From Dichotomocladium elegans (taxonomy: Eukaryota > Mucoromycota > Mucoromycetes > Mucorales > Lichtheimiaceae): DNA of 64,000 bases. The stretch lies in the NCBI GenBank assembly GCA_025716815.1, contig JAIXMN010000040.1, positions 62,001 to 126,000 of the forward strand, given 5' to 3'. Numbering within the stretch: position 1 is the first letter of the stretch; the number at the start of each line of letters is the position of its first letter. The translations under genes were made by a program, and so were the position numbers. Below the pieces are notes generated by a model. It saw only the letters and a list, made by a program, of their open reading frames with translations, did not search any database and was not told where the DNA came from. Below, piece by piece: positions 23,720 through 34,825 of the stretch.

Positions 23720-25741
23720 ATGAACCCTCAGCAAGCTACCAACATCTACACCAACGACTCCCAGGGCGCCATTGCCAACGCGACCAGCGCACCTGCGGTC
23801 AACAACTCGTCCCTTGCCACCGATTTCGACGTGAGCATGGGCGAGTACCCCAACCCCGGCACGACGACGACCACGACGACGACAACTAGTGCTGTGGAGG
23901 CCGTCGCCCAGCTCATGGCGAAGAAAGGCGACGACCTGAAGGAGTTGTGCTTGCGGCAAGCACAAGCACTCGAGAACGACGACGCCGACGCTTTCGCCGA
24001 GATTTCGAGGAAGATCGAACTCACTTGTCGTCTGTTGAACGATCAGAAGACGGTCTTTGTCGCGCTGCAGTCTGCGGCTGATGCTGGTCTTGAACCAACA
24101 AAGCCAGCTGCATCCTCGGTGGAACCGAGCTTCTCTCTTTCCTCAGCTCCGACTGAGGACGAAAGCAGCATCCGGTCCATTCCCTCGAGGGGTGGCCGTG
24201 TCAACATCGGCGACATCCCCTTGTTCCAGGTGCCTGGTATCACGATGACCGACACGACGAAGAAGGCGTTCAGCTCCGTGGAGGAATTCCTTCGCCGCTT
24301 CCAGCTCATCCTAGAAGCTGGAGAGGTGGAGGTCGATCGCGACTGGCAGCGTTGGTTGGCGCTTGCCATGCCGACTCACCTGGCCAACTGGTTCGATTCC
24401 TATGTCGCAAACAGGGGGTACAACTGGTCCCAGGTCCGCGAAGTTTTTGCCGAACGATTCGAGGGTACCAGTCGCTCAATGTCCGCCGCAACAAAAGTTT
24501 TCTCGATGATGATGCCCCGCGGTGTATCAATCCTGGATTACGGAGACGAGTACCAGGAGGCGATCAAGCAAGCCGGTCTCAAGGACGACGAGAACATGGC
24601 GTTGCGTTTCCTTTTCTCGCTGGAACCCGACTTCCAGCAGGATGTCCGAGTTGCGTGGCATGGTCAGCATGGCCCTCGCAACCCCCAAAATACCGAAGAG
24701 GTCATTCGGACGGGGGTGCTGATCCAGGCGACCGAGAACCGCACTCGACATAGTGTTTCACGTGTACAACGTGAACACCCTGCTGTGAACCGGCACCAGT
24801 GGGAATCTGCCCCACACGTCCGTCACTCCCGCCGCGAGCCGCGCAATTGGCGCCATGAACGTCTTGAACGTTCTGAGCACCACACGCGCCGGTCTTCGCC
24901 CAGGCCTTCACCCAAGCCTTCAATGAAGCCTGCACCGAAGCCGAAGAAGGAGCCGACCGCACTGCAGCGTGCACTTAAAGAACGCCGCTGCATTTACTGC
25001 AAACAAGACTGGGATCCCGACCACCGTTGCGACGAGTACGTCAAGGCCAAGAAGGCACAACGTGAGCAGAAGCGGCTCAACCGCCTCGCGCGTCAAGACT
25101 GCTCCGTTGCCGCCAATACCACCACCACCAACACCAGTTCGCGCCCCTCTCGGCAGGAGGCCGACAAGCGTCACCCCGCCGACGACGTCCTCGAGGACAT
25201 GGATCTCGACGCTGATGCCAGTCTAGAGCTGGCAAAGCATTCCTCCGGTAAGCAAATACGTTTATATACGTTGCATACCCAAAACAATTCTTTGCGACTG
25301 ACTTCACCTATCCTTATCCAGAATAAGCGTCTCTTGGGTCTGCTGGACACCGGAGCAGAGATTTCAGTTGTCAATAAAAGAATTTGTTTGAAAAACAATT
25401 GGGTTATAGAAAAAGCTTCTGGATTTATTTCATATGCGGGAAAGAACGATCGTTTACCACGTATGGGTATCACCGAACCTCTCATTATACGCTACAATCA
25501 GCGCATTATCAAGCATGCATTTGAAGTCATGGACCTCGAAGATGACACTGATGTCATAATAGGATTGGACTTACTACCAAGACTTGGTATCGCTTTGACA
25601 GGCGTTGCGACAAGATGGGATGATGACGATCACACCGATGAAAGCAGGGATGAAAATGTCGTGCCGCAAGAAGAAAAGGCCGAGCCGAACAACTCTCCTG
25701 CTGGTACACTGCTGAATATATTGCTTTCAAACAGGCGTTAG
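23720..25741 (+). CDS. Gag-protease of element D
   Basis: 673 residues. An N-terminal Thr-rich run is encoded by ACG/ACC repeats. The retrotransposon gag region (about residues 165-345) includes the VEEFLRRFQLILEAGE and WFDSYVANRGYNW blocks. A zinc knuckle CIYCKQDWDPDHRC is at 424-437. The retropepsin active site LLDTGAEIS has its aspartate at 543 and is followed by DVIIGLDLLPRLGI. The frame ends shortly after the protease, at a linker (NNSPAG) where relatives E and C read on. The pol frame overlaps by about 30 bases. Comparison suggests one lost base near 25709, so this is probably a mutation rather than a programmed shift. Confidence 0.85.
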   Translation: MNPQQATNIYTNDSQGAIANATSAPAVNNSSLATDFDVSMGEYPNPGTTTTTTTTTSAVEAVAQLMAKKGDDLKELCLRQAQALENDDADAFAEISRKIELTCRLLNDQKTVFVALQSAADAGLEPTKPAASSVEPSFSLSSAPTEDESSIRSIPSRGGRVNIGDIPLFQVPGITMTDTTKKAFSSVEEFLRRFQLILEAGEVEVDRDWQRWLALAMPTHLANWFDSYVANRGYNWSQVREVFAERFEGTSRSMSAATKVFSMMMPRGVSILDYGDEYQEAIKQAGLKDDENMALRFLFSLEPDFQQDVRVAWHGQHGPRNPQNTEEVIRTGVLIQATENRTRHSVSRVQREHPAVNRHQWESAPHVRHSRREPRNWRHERLERSEHHTRRSSPRPSPKPSMKPAPKPKKEPTALQRALKERRCIYCKQDWDPDHRCDEYVKAKKAQREQKRLNRLARQDCSVAANTTTTNTSSRPSRQEADKRHPADDVLEDMDLDADASLELAKHSSGKQIRLYTLHTQNNSLRLTSPILIQNKRLLGLLDTGAEISVVNKRICLKNNWVIEKASGFISYAGKNDRLPRMGITEPLIIRYNQRIIKHAFEVMDLEDDTDVIIGLDLLPRLGIALTGVATRWDDDDHTDESRDENVVPQEEKAEPNNSPAGTLLNILLSNRR

Positions 25742-28596
25742 AGCCCTATATAAAGGCCAATGCGAATATCCCGAAGAATGCATTTTGCACCGTACCCGAA
25801 TCAGTCATCTACATCGACACTCCAGAAGGTGTATCCGCGTATCAGAGACAATATCCATTACCTTATTCCATGCGTCCCATTGTTGATGATGCTGTCAAAA
25901 GTTGGCTGGCGGATGGCATTATTGTCAAAGCTGCTGTGAATTCCAACTGGAACAGTCCTCTCACCTTGGCAGACAAAAAGGATGAGTATGGTAACAAGAC
26001 TGGAAAGCGTCCATGTCTTGATCCACGCCACATCAATAAGTATATTCCTGACGATCGATACCCTTTGCCATTGATTAAGGAGATTTTTTCGTCTTTGGGT
26101 GGTTCTGCTATATTCACAACATTAGATCTCAAGAGCGCATTTCATCGTTTCCGGATCAATGAAGCAGACCAGCTCAAGACCACATTCACTCATAATGGAA
26201 TCCAGTACATGTTCCAAGGTTGTCCATTCGGTTTGAAGCCGATATCTTCCAAGTTCCAAAGAGTGATGTCATCCATTTACAAAGATATGCCATTTGTACA
26301 AACCTTCGTCGACGATATTGTGGTCCATTCTCGAACGATGGCCGAACACACCCGTCATGTTCAGCTTGCTATCCAAGCGCTGACTGATGTCAACCTGCTC
26401 CTCAACCCCGCGAAATGCCATTTTGCACAACGATCGGTTTATTTACTTGGATTCTGTATCTCGCAGAGTGGTATTACCCCTGATGAACGAAAACTTACCA
26501 ATGTCCTACAGTGGCCTATACCACGGACGGGCAAGGATGTAATGCGTTTTATGGGTATTATCAATTATTTCCGCGACCATATTCCAAAGGTTTCCGAGAT
26601 CAGTGCGCCACTCGATGCGTTACGTTCCGCTGGATCCCTGAATCAACTCTGGACTGACGAGCATAACAAATGCTTTAAAAAGCTGAAAGCTCTGTTAGCT
26701 GAACGTACCCTCTTGCGATACCCAGATCTCTCATTACCGTTCTATGTGGCTACCGACGCTTCGAACTATGGGATTGGTGCCGTCCTCTTCCAGATGAAAG
26801 ATGGCCAGAAGCAGTATGTATCGTTTATGGCTCGCTCTTTAAGCAAGTCCGAACGCAATTATTCCACGACGAAGCGAGAGTTGCTAGCCATCATCTATGC
26901 ACTCCAGAAATTTCACCAGTACTTATGGGGAAATCCTTTTACTCTGTATACGGACCACAAGGCTCTTACTTACTTGCACACCCAGAAGATTGCTAATCCG
27001 ATGATGATCAATTGGTTAGACACTTTGCTCGATTACAATTTCCGCGTTGTACACTTGCCTGGTATTGAGAATGTGCTGCCAGATAACCTTTCGCGCTTGT
27101 TCGCCCCTGACGAACAGCTGGAGGGGGGTAATGCAGCCATAATTCGATCGGCAAAGAAAAACACGCCCAACAAACGAGTATTCCTGGTCAAAACATACGA
27201 GTCCCCACAAGATACAATGTGTCCACCAGACACGGAACGTCCTGCCTTGCTAGAGAAAGCACACTTGACAGGTGGTCACGAAGGAGCGGAACATATTGTA
27301 CGATCATTACATGCCGATGGTATCCACTGGACGAATTTATTCCAAGACGCCGTAGAGTATGTCAAATCGTGTGTTCAATGTCAACGCTACAATATTGGCA
27401 AACGAGGCTTCAATCCCTTGAGACCAATTTATGCTTACTTACCAGGCGATCACTGGGCAGTTGACTTGATCAATTTTCACCGCACTTCGAACAAAGGCAA
27501 CAATTATATCATCGTCTTTGTCGATGTATGCACACGTTTTTGTATACTGCGAGCATTACCAGACAAGTCAGCTGATACTATCGTTGAAGTCTTCAAATCT
27601 GTATTCTGCGATTTCGGTTTACCTAAGATCATACAATCAGACAATGGAAGCGAATTCAAGAACTTCAAGATGAAGAAATTTATTAACAGCCTAGGCATCG
27701 ACCATCGACTTACTACACCATACCACCCGCGCGCTAATGGGATTGCCGAACGTTGGGTACAAACGACTCTGAGTGTCATTCGCAAGAAAATTGAAGGCGC
27801 AGGTAAAGACTGGGACTTTTACGTTCCCAGCACACAACTGGAAATCAATAGCCATATCTCCGAGAGGTTAGGTTCTTCGCCATTCTCACTAATGTTCGCT
27901 CGACGAATTAATGAGATGAAGGACTATCGACGTAATGGTGCCGTTGAGAACAGAGCGTCGACACACCAAGAACTTATGGAACGTGCCGCGTATATGCATG
28001 ACGTCGTCTTTCCTGCCTTGAAACAAAGAGCGGAAGAACACGGCGGTAAACAAAAGAATAAGTTCGACCAAAAATATCATTTGATTGATTTTCCGGAACG
28101 GAGCCACGTGATGGTGCGAGTCCAGAACCGAAGAAGCAAACTGGCCCCCATTTTTGAAGGACCTTACACAATACTGCGCAAGACACAAGGAGGATCCTAC
28201 GTGCTGCAAGATGAAACAGGAGCTTTAATGCCTAGAGACTATTCGCCCTCTGAGATGAAACTTATTAACCAAGACGAAGTTATCCCTCAAGACGAGTTAT
28301 ACGAAGTACAAGCTATAGTTGCACACAAAGGACAACCAGGAAAACGACAATACTTAGTACGATGGAAAGGCTATGGCGCTGAAGACGACCAATGGCTAAC
28401 ACCCGATAAGTTCACCGATCCTGGCTTTATCATCGAATACTGGCACCGACTAGGAAAAGACGAATCAAAGGCTGATGCAATTCCTTCCAATACGCTATCG
28501 CCTAAAAAGGACAGTTCACCCCGCAAGAAACGATCCCGATCCGACAATGCCGATCACAATCCTCCACCAAGGAGAAGCCAAAGAAGACGGCTATAA
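25711..28596 (+). CDS. Pol of element D: RT, RNase H, integrase, chromodomain
   Basis: Open from the overlap with gag-protease (in-frame ATG at 25870). RT: PLTLADKKD, PCLDPRHINKY, catalytic FVDD at about 26305-26316, LLGFCIS. RNase H: ATDASNYGIGAVLFQ near 26752 and YTDHKALTYLHTQK near 26950. Integrase: H-H-C-C zinc motif ending CVQCQRY near 27380, core acids in HWAVDLI, SDNGSEF (about 27640) and GIAERWVQ (about 27747). Chromodomain: YLVRWKGYGAEDDQW near 28350-28400. The basic tail is KKRSRSDN-like. Apart from the shift at the gag-pol border the frame is intact, so the proteins could be made if that shift is bypassed. Confidence 0.9.
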   Translation, partial: AEYIAFKQALEPYIKANANIPKNAFCTVPESVIYIDTPEGVSAYQRQYPLPYSMRPIVDDAVKSWLADGIIVKAAVNSNWNSPLTLADKKDEYGNKTGKRPCLDPRHINKYIPDDRYPLPLIKEIFSSLGGSAIFTTLDLKSAFHRFRINEADQLKTTFTHNGIQYMFQGCPFGLKPISSKFQRVMSSIYKDMPFVQTFVDDIVVHSRTMAEHTRHVQLAIQALTDVNLLLNPAKCHFAQRSVYLLGFCISQSGITPDERKLTNVLQWPIPRTGKDVMRFMGIINYFRDHIPKVSEISAPLDALRSAGSLNQLWTDEHNKCFKKLKALLAERTLLRYPDLSLPFYVATDASNYGIGAVLFQMKDGQKQYVSFMARSLSKSERNYSTTKRELLAIIYALQKFHQYLWGNPFTLYTDHKALTYLHTQKIANPMMINWLDTLLDYNFRVVHLPGIENVLPDNLSRLFAPDEQLEGGNAAIIRSAKKNTPNKRVFLVKTYESPQDTMCPPDTERPALLEKAHLTGGHEGAEHIVRSLHADGIHWTNLFQDAVEYVKSCVQCQRYNIGKRGFNPLRPIYAYLPGDHWAVDLINFHRTSNKGNNYIIVFVDVCTRFCILRALPDKSADTIVEVFKSVFCDFGLPKIIQSDNGSEFKNFKMKKFINSLGIDHRLTTPYHPRANGIAERWVQTTLSVIRKKIEGAGKDWDFYVPSTQLEINSHISERLGSSPFSLMFARRINEMKDYRRNGAVENRASTHQELMERAAYMHDVVFPALKQRAEEHGGKQKNKFDQKYHLIDFPERSHVMVRVQNRRSKLAPIFEGPYTILRKTQGGSYVLQDETGALMPRDYSPSEMKLINQDEVIPQDELYEVQAIVAHKGQPGKRQYLVRWKGYGAEDDQWLTPDKFTDPGFIIEYWHRLGKDESKADAIPSNTLSPKKDSSPRKKRSRSDNADHNPPPRRSQRRRL

Positions 28597-28667
28597 TCCA
28601 GTCAATATCACGTAATCGACCATGCTCTCTTCCTGTTTTCCGATTGTTCCAATCTGGAGGGGGGTAA

Positions 28668-29063
28668 TGTCGCATAGGTGATTACGGATTGAAGGATCCA
28701 TGACGCCGCGTTATAACCAGATCCATTTCCACAGTCTTTTTCCCTCTATTTTTCTCCCACTGGGTTTTTATGAGGTTTTACCGACGTGAGGATGGTCTGA
28801 AAGGAACAAGGACATATAACGTATGATAGAGGTCACCGATACACACATAAGCACCTTATCTGTAATAGTGCTACCATCTCCGAGTACCCGTGTAAGACGG
28901 AGTAGCCAGTTGACCTAATTAGGACCTCTGCCATAAATCATATAAATAGTAGATAAATGTGTAGCGATGGAGGATCTTAATTCCGATTTCATTCGAATAA
29001 AAGACATCCACGAGTCTCATCGTATTCTAACTGTCCACCATAAAAAACAACGAAAACACCACA
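28668..29063 (+). repeat. 3' LTR of element D
   Basis: 396 bp. Follows the polypurine tract directly. Ends where the E sequence begins mid-gene. Confidence 0.95.
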
Positions 29064-32000
29064 AGAAGAGGAGGAACCCCCTGCTTTTCTTGTGGCTGAG
29101 CCTGCAGTGTTGGTGATAAGATTTCGTGACGTGCTGTCTGAAACGCTGTTCTTTCCTTTACCCCCCGCCAGGCTTTTGTCCGCAGGAAAAAGACGGGAGA
29201 AGGCGTCAGGCAGAACATTGTCCATGCCAGGCAAATGTACTACCTCGAAATCGAAGTCATACAGGTCGTCAAGCCAACGAGCCATCATAGGGTTGACTAA
29301 CGGTTGCGTGTGGAGATACGTTAGTGCAGCGTGGTCAGTGTAAAGAGTAAAACGGCGTCCCCAGAGCCAGTGTCGAAACTGTTGGAGCCCGTAGATGACT
29401 GCAAAGAGTTCACGTTTAGTAACCGACCAGCGCTGCTGGCTGGGAGAGAGTGCCTTGGCCTTGAAACCGATGTAACGAATCTGATTGTTGATGACCTGAT
29501 AGAGACACACCCCCACACCAACGTCACTCGCGTCTGTGGCCAAACAAAAGGGTTGTTGCAAATCAGGATGACAGAGCACTGGAGCCTGTGTGAGTGCGAT
29601 TTTCACGTTGTTGAAGGCGCGTGTGTGTTCTTCCGTCCATAATTGCGAGAGGTCACCTGCGTTGCGTAAACTGTCCAATGGCCACGTAGTTGCGGAAAAC
29701 CGAGGTACATGGTCACGGAGAAAATTCACGGCGCCGAGGAACCGTTGCATGTCCTTACCAGTGCTTGGTCGTGGCCATGCTGTGATGTTGGCGACTTTGC
29801 GTGGATCCAAAGCAATACCCGCGCCTGAGATACAAAATCCCAAGAGGTAAACCTTGCGCTGTCCGAAGGCGCACTTGTCCCGATTAAGAATGAGGTTGAC
29901 CTTGGTGAGGCGACGGACCACTTCTTGGACATGCGATACGTGTTCTTCGAAGCTGGCACTATGGACACACAAATCGTCAATGAAGAGCGACACATATGGA
30001 AGGTCAGCGAAGAGCCGTTCCATGACAGCTTGATACTTAAATGACAGAGAGCGGATACCAAAGGGAGCGCCTCGGAACGCATACTGCACGCCATTGACTT
30101 TGAATGCTGTTTTGTGCTGGTGCTCTTTCGCTATGGGAAATCGGTGGAAAGCATTGGTCAGATCTAATGTCGTGAACACTGTCGATCCGGCCGTGTGCTC
30201 GAAGATGTCGGACAAGTGGGGTAATGGGAACCGATCCTCGGGGAGCAGTAAGTTGAGCTGACGCACATCCAGGCAAGGGCGATATTTTGTATAGTTGCCC
30301 TCGTTGTCCTTTTTTCGCGCGAAGACGATCGGACTATTCCAATGACTGATCGTGGTCAAGCGTGTGATTACTCCGTCGGCGAGCCATTTGTCGACGTGCT
30401 GCTGTAATAAGGGTTGAAGAGCAACGGGTAACTTGTATTGTGCGCGGTAGGCAACAGCTCCAGGAGGGGTTTCAAGTCGAACAACAGCCTCTGGTAGCGT
30501 ACAGAAGGAATCAATAGGGATCGCTGCATTGGCCTCGAGGTAAGGTTGGATGGCATCCATGAACGTCTGGTGTTCACGTGGCGAGCCAGCTGGAGAGTTG
30601 TTGGGCAGAACCGAATCGTCATCGCCAGTGGACTCTGGTACTCGGGCTAGTGCTGATGCGTCCCAATGCGTGGGTAAACCTACTAAATGGATACCAATCT
30701 GATTCATAATGTCAGTACCAATGCAAACGTCAACCTGGCCATGTAAATCCAGCACGTCAAAAGTATGGAGAATGGTCCGTTGGTTGCAGCTCAAAGCCAA
30801 TTTTTTATTAACAAATCCCACACGCGGTAGGCTAAGACCAGCCGACGCCAGGTGTATGACACCCTCAGCCGGTGTCACCGACCAACCGAAACGCGCGCAC
30901 AAAGAAGGGGAAACAGTACTGTCAGTAGCACCGGTATCCAGGAGGGCCCAAAGGCGCTCGCCTTCTAATGTGATTGGGAAATGGTATGAGCGTGTGTTTG
31001 CGAATGTTAAGTCCTGTGGGAGCGTGTACTTACACTCGCTGGAGGGACCGTGCAAGGCCTTATACACCTCGGCCATCTCTACGTCCTCTGGTTCGTCATC
31101 AGAATCCGCGAGGGACGCAGAGGGCGAGGCGGCAGGCAAAGGAATGACAGGCGTTGTGCGCGAGGACGAACGCGAAACAGACGAGGACGAGGAGGAGACC
31201 GAAGACGACACATCGTTTACCTTATTTTCCGGCGACGCCGGCTTCGTCGCGTCGCTGCTGTAGGTTCGCGAACCAACGTGCACCAGGTTCTTGTTCTTTC
31301 CCTTGGCGTGCACGTGCGATCGAATCGCCAAGTGCTTTGTGGGGCACTTGTGGCCTGGCACAAAGGCACCACCACACCGGAAGCAAGTGCGACTCTTGTT
31401 GCTTTTTGGCGATGGCTGTGGTGACGGGGGCGTGCTTCTTGGGCGGCGGCCCTCGTGCTCGTCCAGTCGCTGGCGCACCTTGCACTCGTCCGTGTCGTGG
31501 CGGCCCATTCCGTGGATCAAACATTTTTTCTTGGTGGGAGCACCTCCCACCGACATGGCGGATGACCCGGCCGAGGTGCTCGCCCGTCGTTTGGGCGCGT
31601 GGATGGAGTCCATGAGGGATCGACCCGGTGGAGCAGCGGACGACGGGGAGGACCGAGGAACAGTGGCGCGGGCAGACTGAGAACCAGCCGAGGAGAATGA
31701 GCGCTCCAACGTTAACGCTATGTGTCCCAACTGTTGGGACGTACGTTTCGCCGAGGGAGGCAGGCTGGCGCGGGCAATGTTCACCCTTTCGGCAATGACA
31801 GGCAGGAGTCCGTTCAGGTATCGGTTGGCCGCAATGGCGTCGTCGGGCATGCGGGCCTCTCTGCGCAACATTTGGAACCGGGCATTCCAGGCGGAGACGG
31901 CTTCTCCCCGGACCATAGACGCCGTCATGACTGCGTGGACAGCAGCAGCCAGTTGCTCAGTCAGATCGACCGAGAATTCTTGCTGGAGGACAGCGCGGGC

Positions 32001-32642
32001 GAACGACCATGGCTCTTGGGTGTGGGGCTGTAGGTGCTCTTCATACCAAGATCGGTGCTCCGGTGAGAGCAGGACAGGCAGGTAGCGACCCCACACATGG
32101 TCGGGAACTTGCCACGCGGCGATCACCACATCCTCAAAGGCGCGCAGACAATCTTGTACGGTGGGGTACACCACCGCAGTCGGGCGCCAAACGAAGCCTT
32201 CCCACTGGAAGACCGGACAGTTGGAGGGCATGGACATGCGGTCCACCCCAGGGACAGTCGTGGCAGTAGGAGCGGAGATGGCAGACACCAGGGGCGAAGG
32301 CGACGGAGCGGCGATGAAGTCGGCCAACAATCGAGCAGCGGACTCCAACTCGGTAATCTCCTGTTCCAGACGTCGCATCTGCTCCCGTAATTGGGCGTGT
32401 TCCTCGAAATTGCCGCTACGGGCAGCAGCGGTGCGTTGCAGCATGAGCCGCGCTAGGTCCCCACGCAGGGCCTGTACTGACCCCATAGCTTGGTCACATA
32501 GGGTGTCCTGGTTGCAGGCCATGGATGCCGCTTGAGGGGCAGGGATCGACGTGGCAACGCCGGACGTTTCTTGCACCAGGGATGCGTCAGTGTGCGAGTC
32601 AAGCTCGGCATTTTGGATCTTGTTAACGGTGTTGGCGGACAT
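29064..32642 (-). pseudogene. Gag-protease-RT-RNase H polyprotein of E, truncated
   Basis: One continuous frame of about 1,190 codons from ATG 32642 (MSANTVNKIQ). Gag is followed by the zinc knuckle CFRCGGAFVPGHKC, protease LLDTGATDSTVSP, RT with the variant catalytic box FIDD (LFIDDLCVHS), LLGFCIS, RNase H ATDASDVGVGVCLYQ and YTDHAALTYLHTQ. The linear frame shows that this family encodes gag and pol as one polyprotein, the reference used here to recognise breaks in G, C and D. After 29064 the frame enters D and ends at 28989 as a chimera. No integrase, so it cannot transpose alone. Confidence 0.88.
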
Positions 32643-32681
32643 GGTAAAAATAAAGAGGTAGGTGAATTCAAAGAAAAAAAA

Positions 32682-33045
32682 TGTGTTGTTGTGTAGAGAG
32701 TTAGTGGCAAGTAGAAACCAATGAGTCAAAATCGAGTCTTTGAGACGGGATCCTCTTTATTGAATAAAAACAACTCTCTTTTTATATGCGTTGGGATGGA
32801 CCATGTTAGCTTTGCCGGAACAAGTGTTAGCCGTTGACACCGCTTCTCCGCTACTCTCCATCTGTAGTTAATGTTCCGGGCGATTGTTCCCTCCGTCTTC
32901 ATTAAGAGGAAATCACCGATTGGATAGATGTGAGATGGAAGAAGTCAGGGCATCAAGACGTACTTGCGGGAATTGTTGGATGAATAGCAGTTCCGCTCAC
33001 TACTGACTGTGCAAGTGCAGTGTCATGAACAGGAGGACTACGACA
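32682..33045 (-). repeat. 5' LTR of element E
   Basis: 364 bp, plus-strand tgtgttgttg...ctacgaca. Shares with the G LTR the block around the polyadenylation region (gagtctttgagacgggatcc), but differs in U3. In sense, CACA is followed by a T-run and then the gag leader, with no TGG-type primer site. Confidence 0.85.
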
Positions 33046-34703
33046 AGTACCGCACCTATACCAAAGTTAGAGGCATCCGTCTCGATGATATACGGTAGAT
33101 CGGGGTTCGGTGGTAGCAGTATCAGGGCCTCGGACATGCGGGACTTGATAAGGTCGAAAGCGGTCTGGCATTCTGGCGTCCAACTGATCGACCGCTTTTT
33201 CGCACCCGTCCCCTTCGTCAGATCGGTTAACAGTGCCGCTATTGTCGCGAAATCATGGATAAAACGCCGGTAATGAGAGGCCAAATCGACAAACTGCTGT
33301 ACTTCTTGGACGTTGGTCGGCTGCGGCCAATCGCGAATAGCTTTTACCTTGGTTTTGGACGGTAGAATCCCTGCAGCAGAGACCTGGAACCCAACGAATT
33401 CCAGCTCAGTCTTGAAGAATTCGCATTTCTTCAGGTTGGCCACTAGCTTAGCATCCCATAAACGATCAAGAACCTGGCGTACATGTTGGTAATGCTCCTT
33501 TTCGGACTTGCTAAAGATCAGAATGTCGTCGAGATAAACCAATGCAAAAACATCCAAGCAGTCGCCCAAAACGGAATTCATTAGCTGTTGGAACGTGGGA
33601 GGGGCATTCGTCAATCCAAAGGGGAGCTCTTGGAACTCGTATGATCCATAGCGTGTGTTGAATGCTGTCTTGGGAATATCTTCCTCTCGAATTCGTACTT
33701 GATGATAGCCGCTTTTCAAATCGATATTTGAGAAATATTTGGCACCACCGATTTGTTCCAAGCATTCGTCGATTCGAGGGAGTGGATGCGAGTTGCGTTT
33801 AGTTACCTGATTGATTGCACAGTAGTCCACACAGAGGCGCATTGCGCCGTCCTTCTTGCGCACGAACAACACCGGGGCGCCCCATGGAGACGCGCTAGGG
33901 CGGATCAAACGTAGATCTAAGAACTCTTTGAGCTGCTTACGCAATTCGTCCAGCTCGAGTGGGCTCATCTTGTATGGTGCTCGATTGATGGGTGCTGCAG
34001 CACCTGTGTCGATGACATGGCTCACCTCACGCACAGGTGGTAGTCCTGGTAGTTTATCCTGGAAGACTTCTGGGTATTCCTTGCACAGTGTGTGGAGTTT
34101 GTCTTGCTGGGGTTTCTTCTCCTCTTGGTGCTCGGTACGCACGTAGCACAAGTACAGCTCATCTACTTGATCCCGTGTAACCATCCGGGCGACTTGGCGG
34201 TGTGAGATAAGGTAGGCCAGCTCCGGAATAGGGCGATCGTACTTTGGCCGAAGTGTGTACTGAATCCCATTGACCGAAAACGTCCATGTATCTTGATCCC
34301 AATCCAGTACAGGTTTGATGTTCTTGATCCAATCGCGACCCAGGATCAAGTCGAATTTTGTATCGAGAACGAACGCAGAAACGTTGTGGGTAAAACCAGC
34401 GGCATCTAGTGATAGACTGACAGAGTGGTCGATTGAGAACTTATGGCCACCGGCGGTTTCCACTTGCTGGTCCTTGACATAACGCACCGGGCAACCCACA
34501 GCCAACTGAGGTGAAACATATGACGAGGTAGCGCCACTATCCAATAATACTTCAATTGGTTTCCCATTGCAGGACATGTTGTACAGGGGTAACTCGGTAT
34601 TCTTTATTGCCAATAGTGATTCAATATGTCTAACGTCAGCGGCAAGCGCTTTTCGATCATCCTCGTCTTGCTCGGCCGGGGGATCGTTAGACAAATCGAT
34701 CAA
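33046..34703 (-). pseudogene. Protease-RT of element F, truncated in RNase H
   Basis: Open from upstream of ATG 34703. Order: protease LLDSGATSSYVSP, the FDLILGRDWI strand, RT with MRLCVDYCAINQVT, SNIDLKSGYHQVRI, FGLTNAPPTFQQLMN and the catalytic YLDDILIFS, then the start of RNase H (ETDASNFGIGAV), where E begins. Relative to gag the frame is displaced by -1 near 34826, where gag ends in TAG. Pol-frame sequence upstream of 34703 (SRARPSLNLV and on) looks coding, so gag and pol were joined either by a programmed -1 shift or before a one-base loss. Confidence 0.88.
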
Positions 34704-34825
34704 TGGTCTCTCCGATGGGCGCGGTTCTTGTGTTGGGACAGTTATACCAGCAGGCGGATCTGAGGTAGGGCGTTGGGATTGGGTGACCAGGTTGAGAGAT
34801 GGACGTGCGCGCGAAAGGACTCCCT

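Larger units (their letters stand above)
23314..29063 (+). mobile_element. Ty3/gypsy chromovirus D with both LTRs, no TSD
   Basis: LTRs 23314..23710 and 28668..29063 enclose gag-protease and RT-RNase H-integrase-chromodomain frames. A polypurine tract (ctggaggggggtaa) ends at 28667. The LTRs differ by about five transitions and one base of length. Flanks are aactg and agaag, so no target-site duplication. The left flank is truncated C, the right flank truncated E. Confidence 0.95.
29064..33045 (-). mobile_element. Ty3/gypsy chromovirus E, 3' half deleted, inserted into F
   Basis: Same family as element G. The 5' LTR is 32682..33045. The coding part is uninterrupted from gag through RNase H but stops at the D LTR; integrase, chromodomain and 3' LTR are missing. 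The LTR abuts the F RNase H region at 33046, so E inserted into F. The expected TSD there (agtac on the plus strand) has lost its partner. Confidence 0.9.

Noticed and set aside
23866..23890. ACG-rich stretch as a functional microsatellite
   Set aside because: It is in frame in D gag and encodes a Thr run; nothing suggests a separate role.
25700..25745. Programmed frameshift between protease and RT in D
   Set aside because: Relatives C and E read this linker in one frame, and the shift lies after the protease rather than at the gag border, so a one-base loss is more likely.
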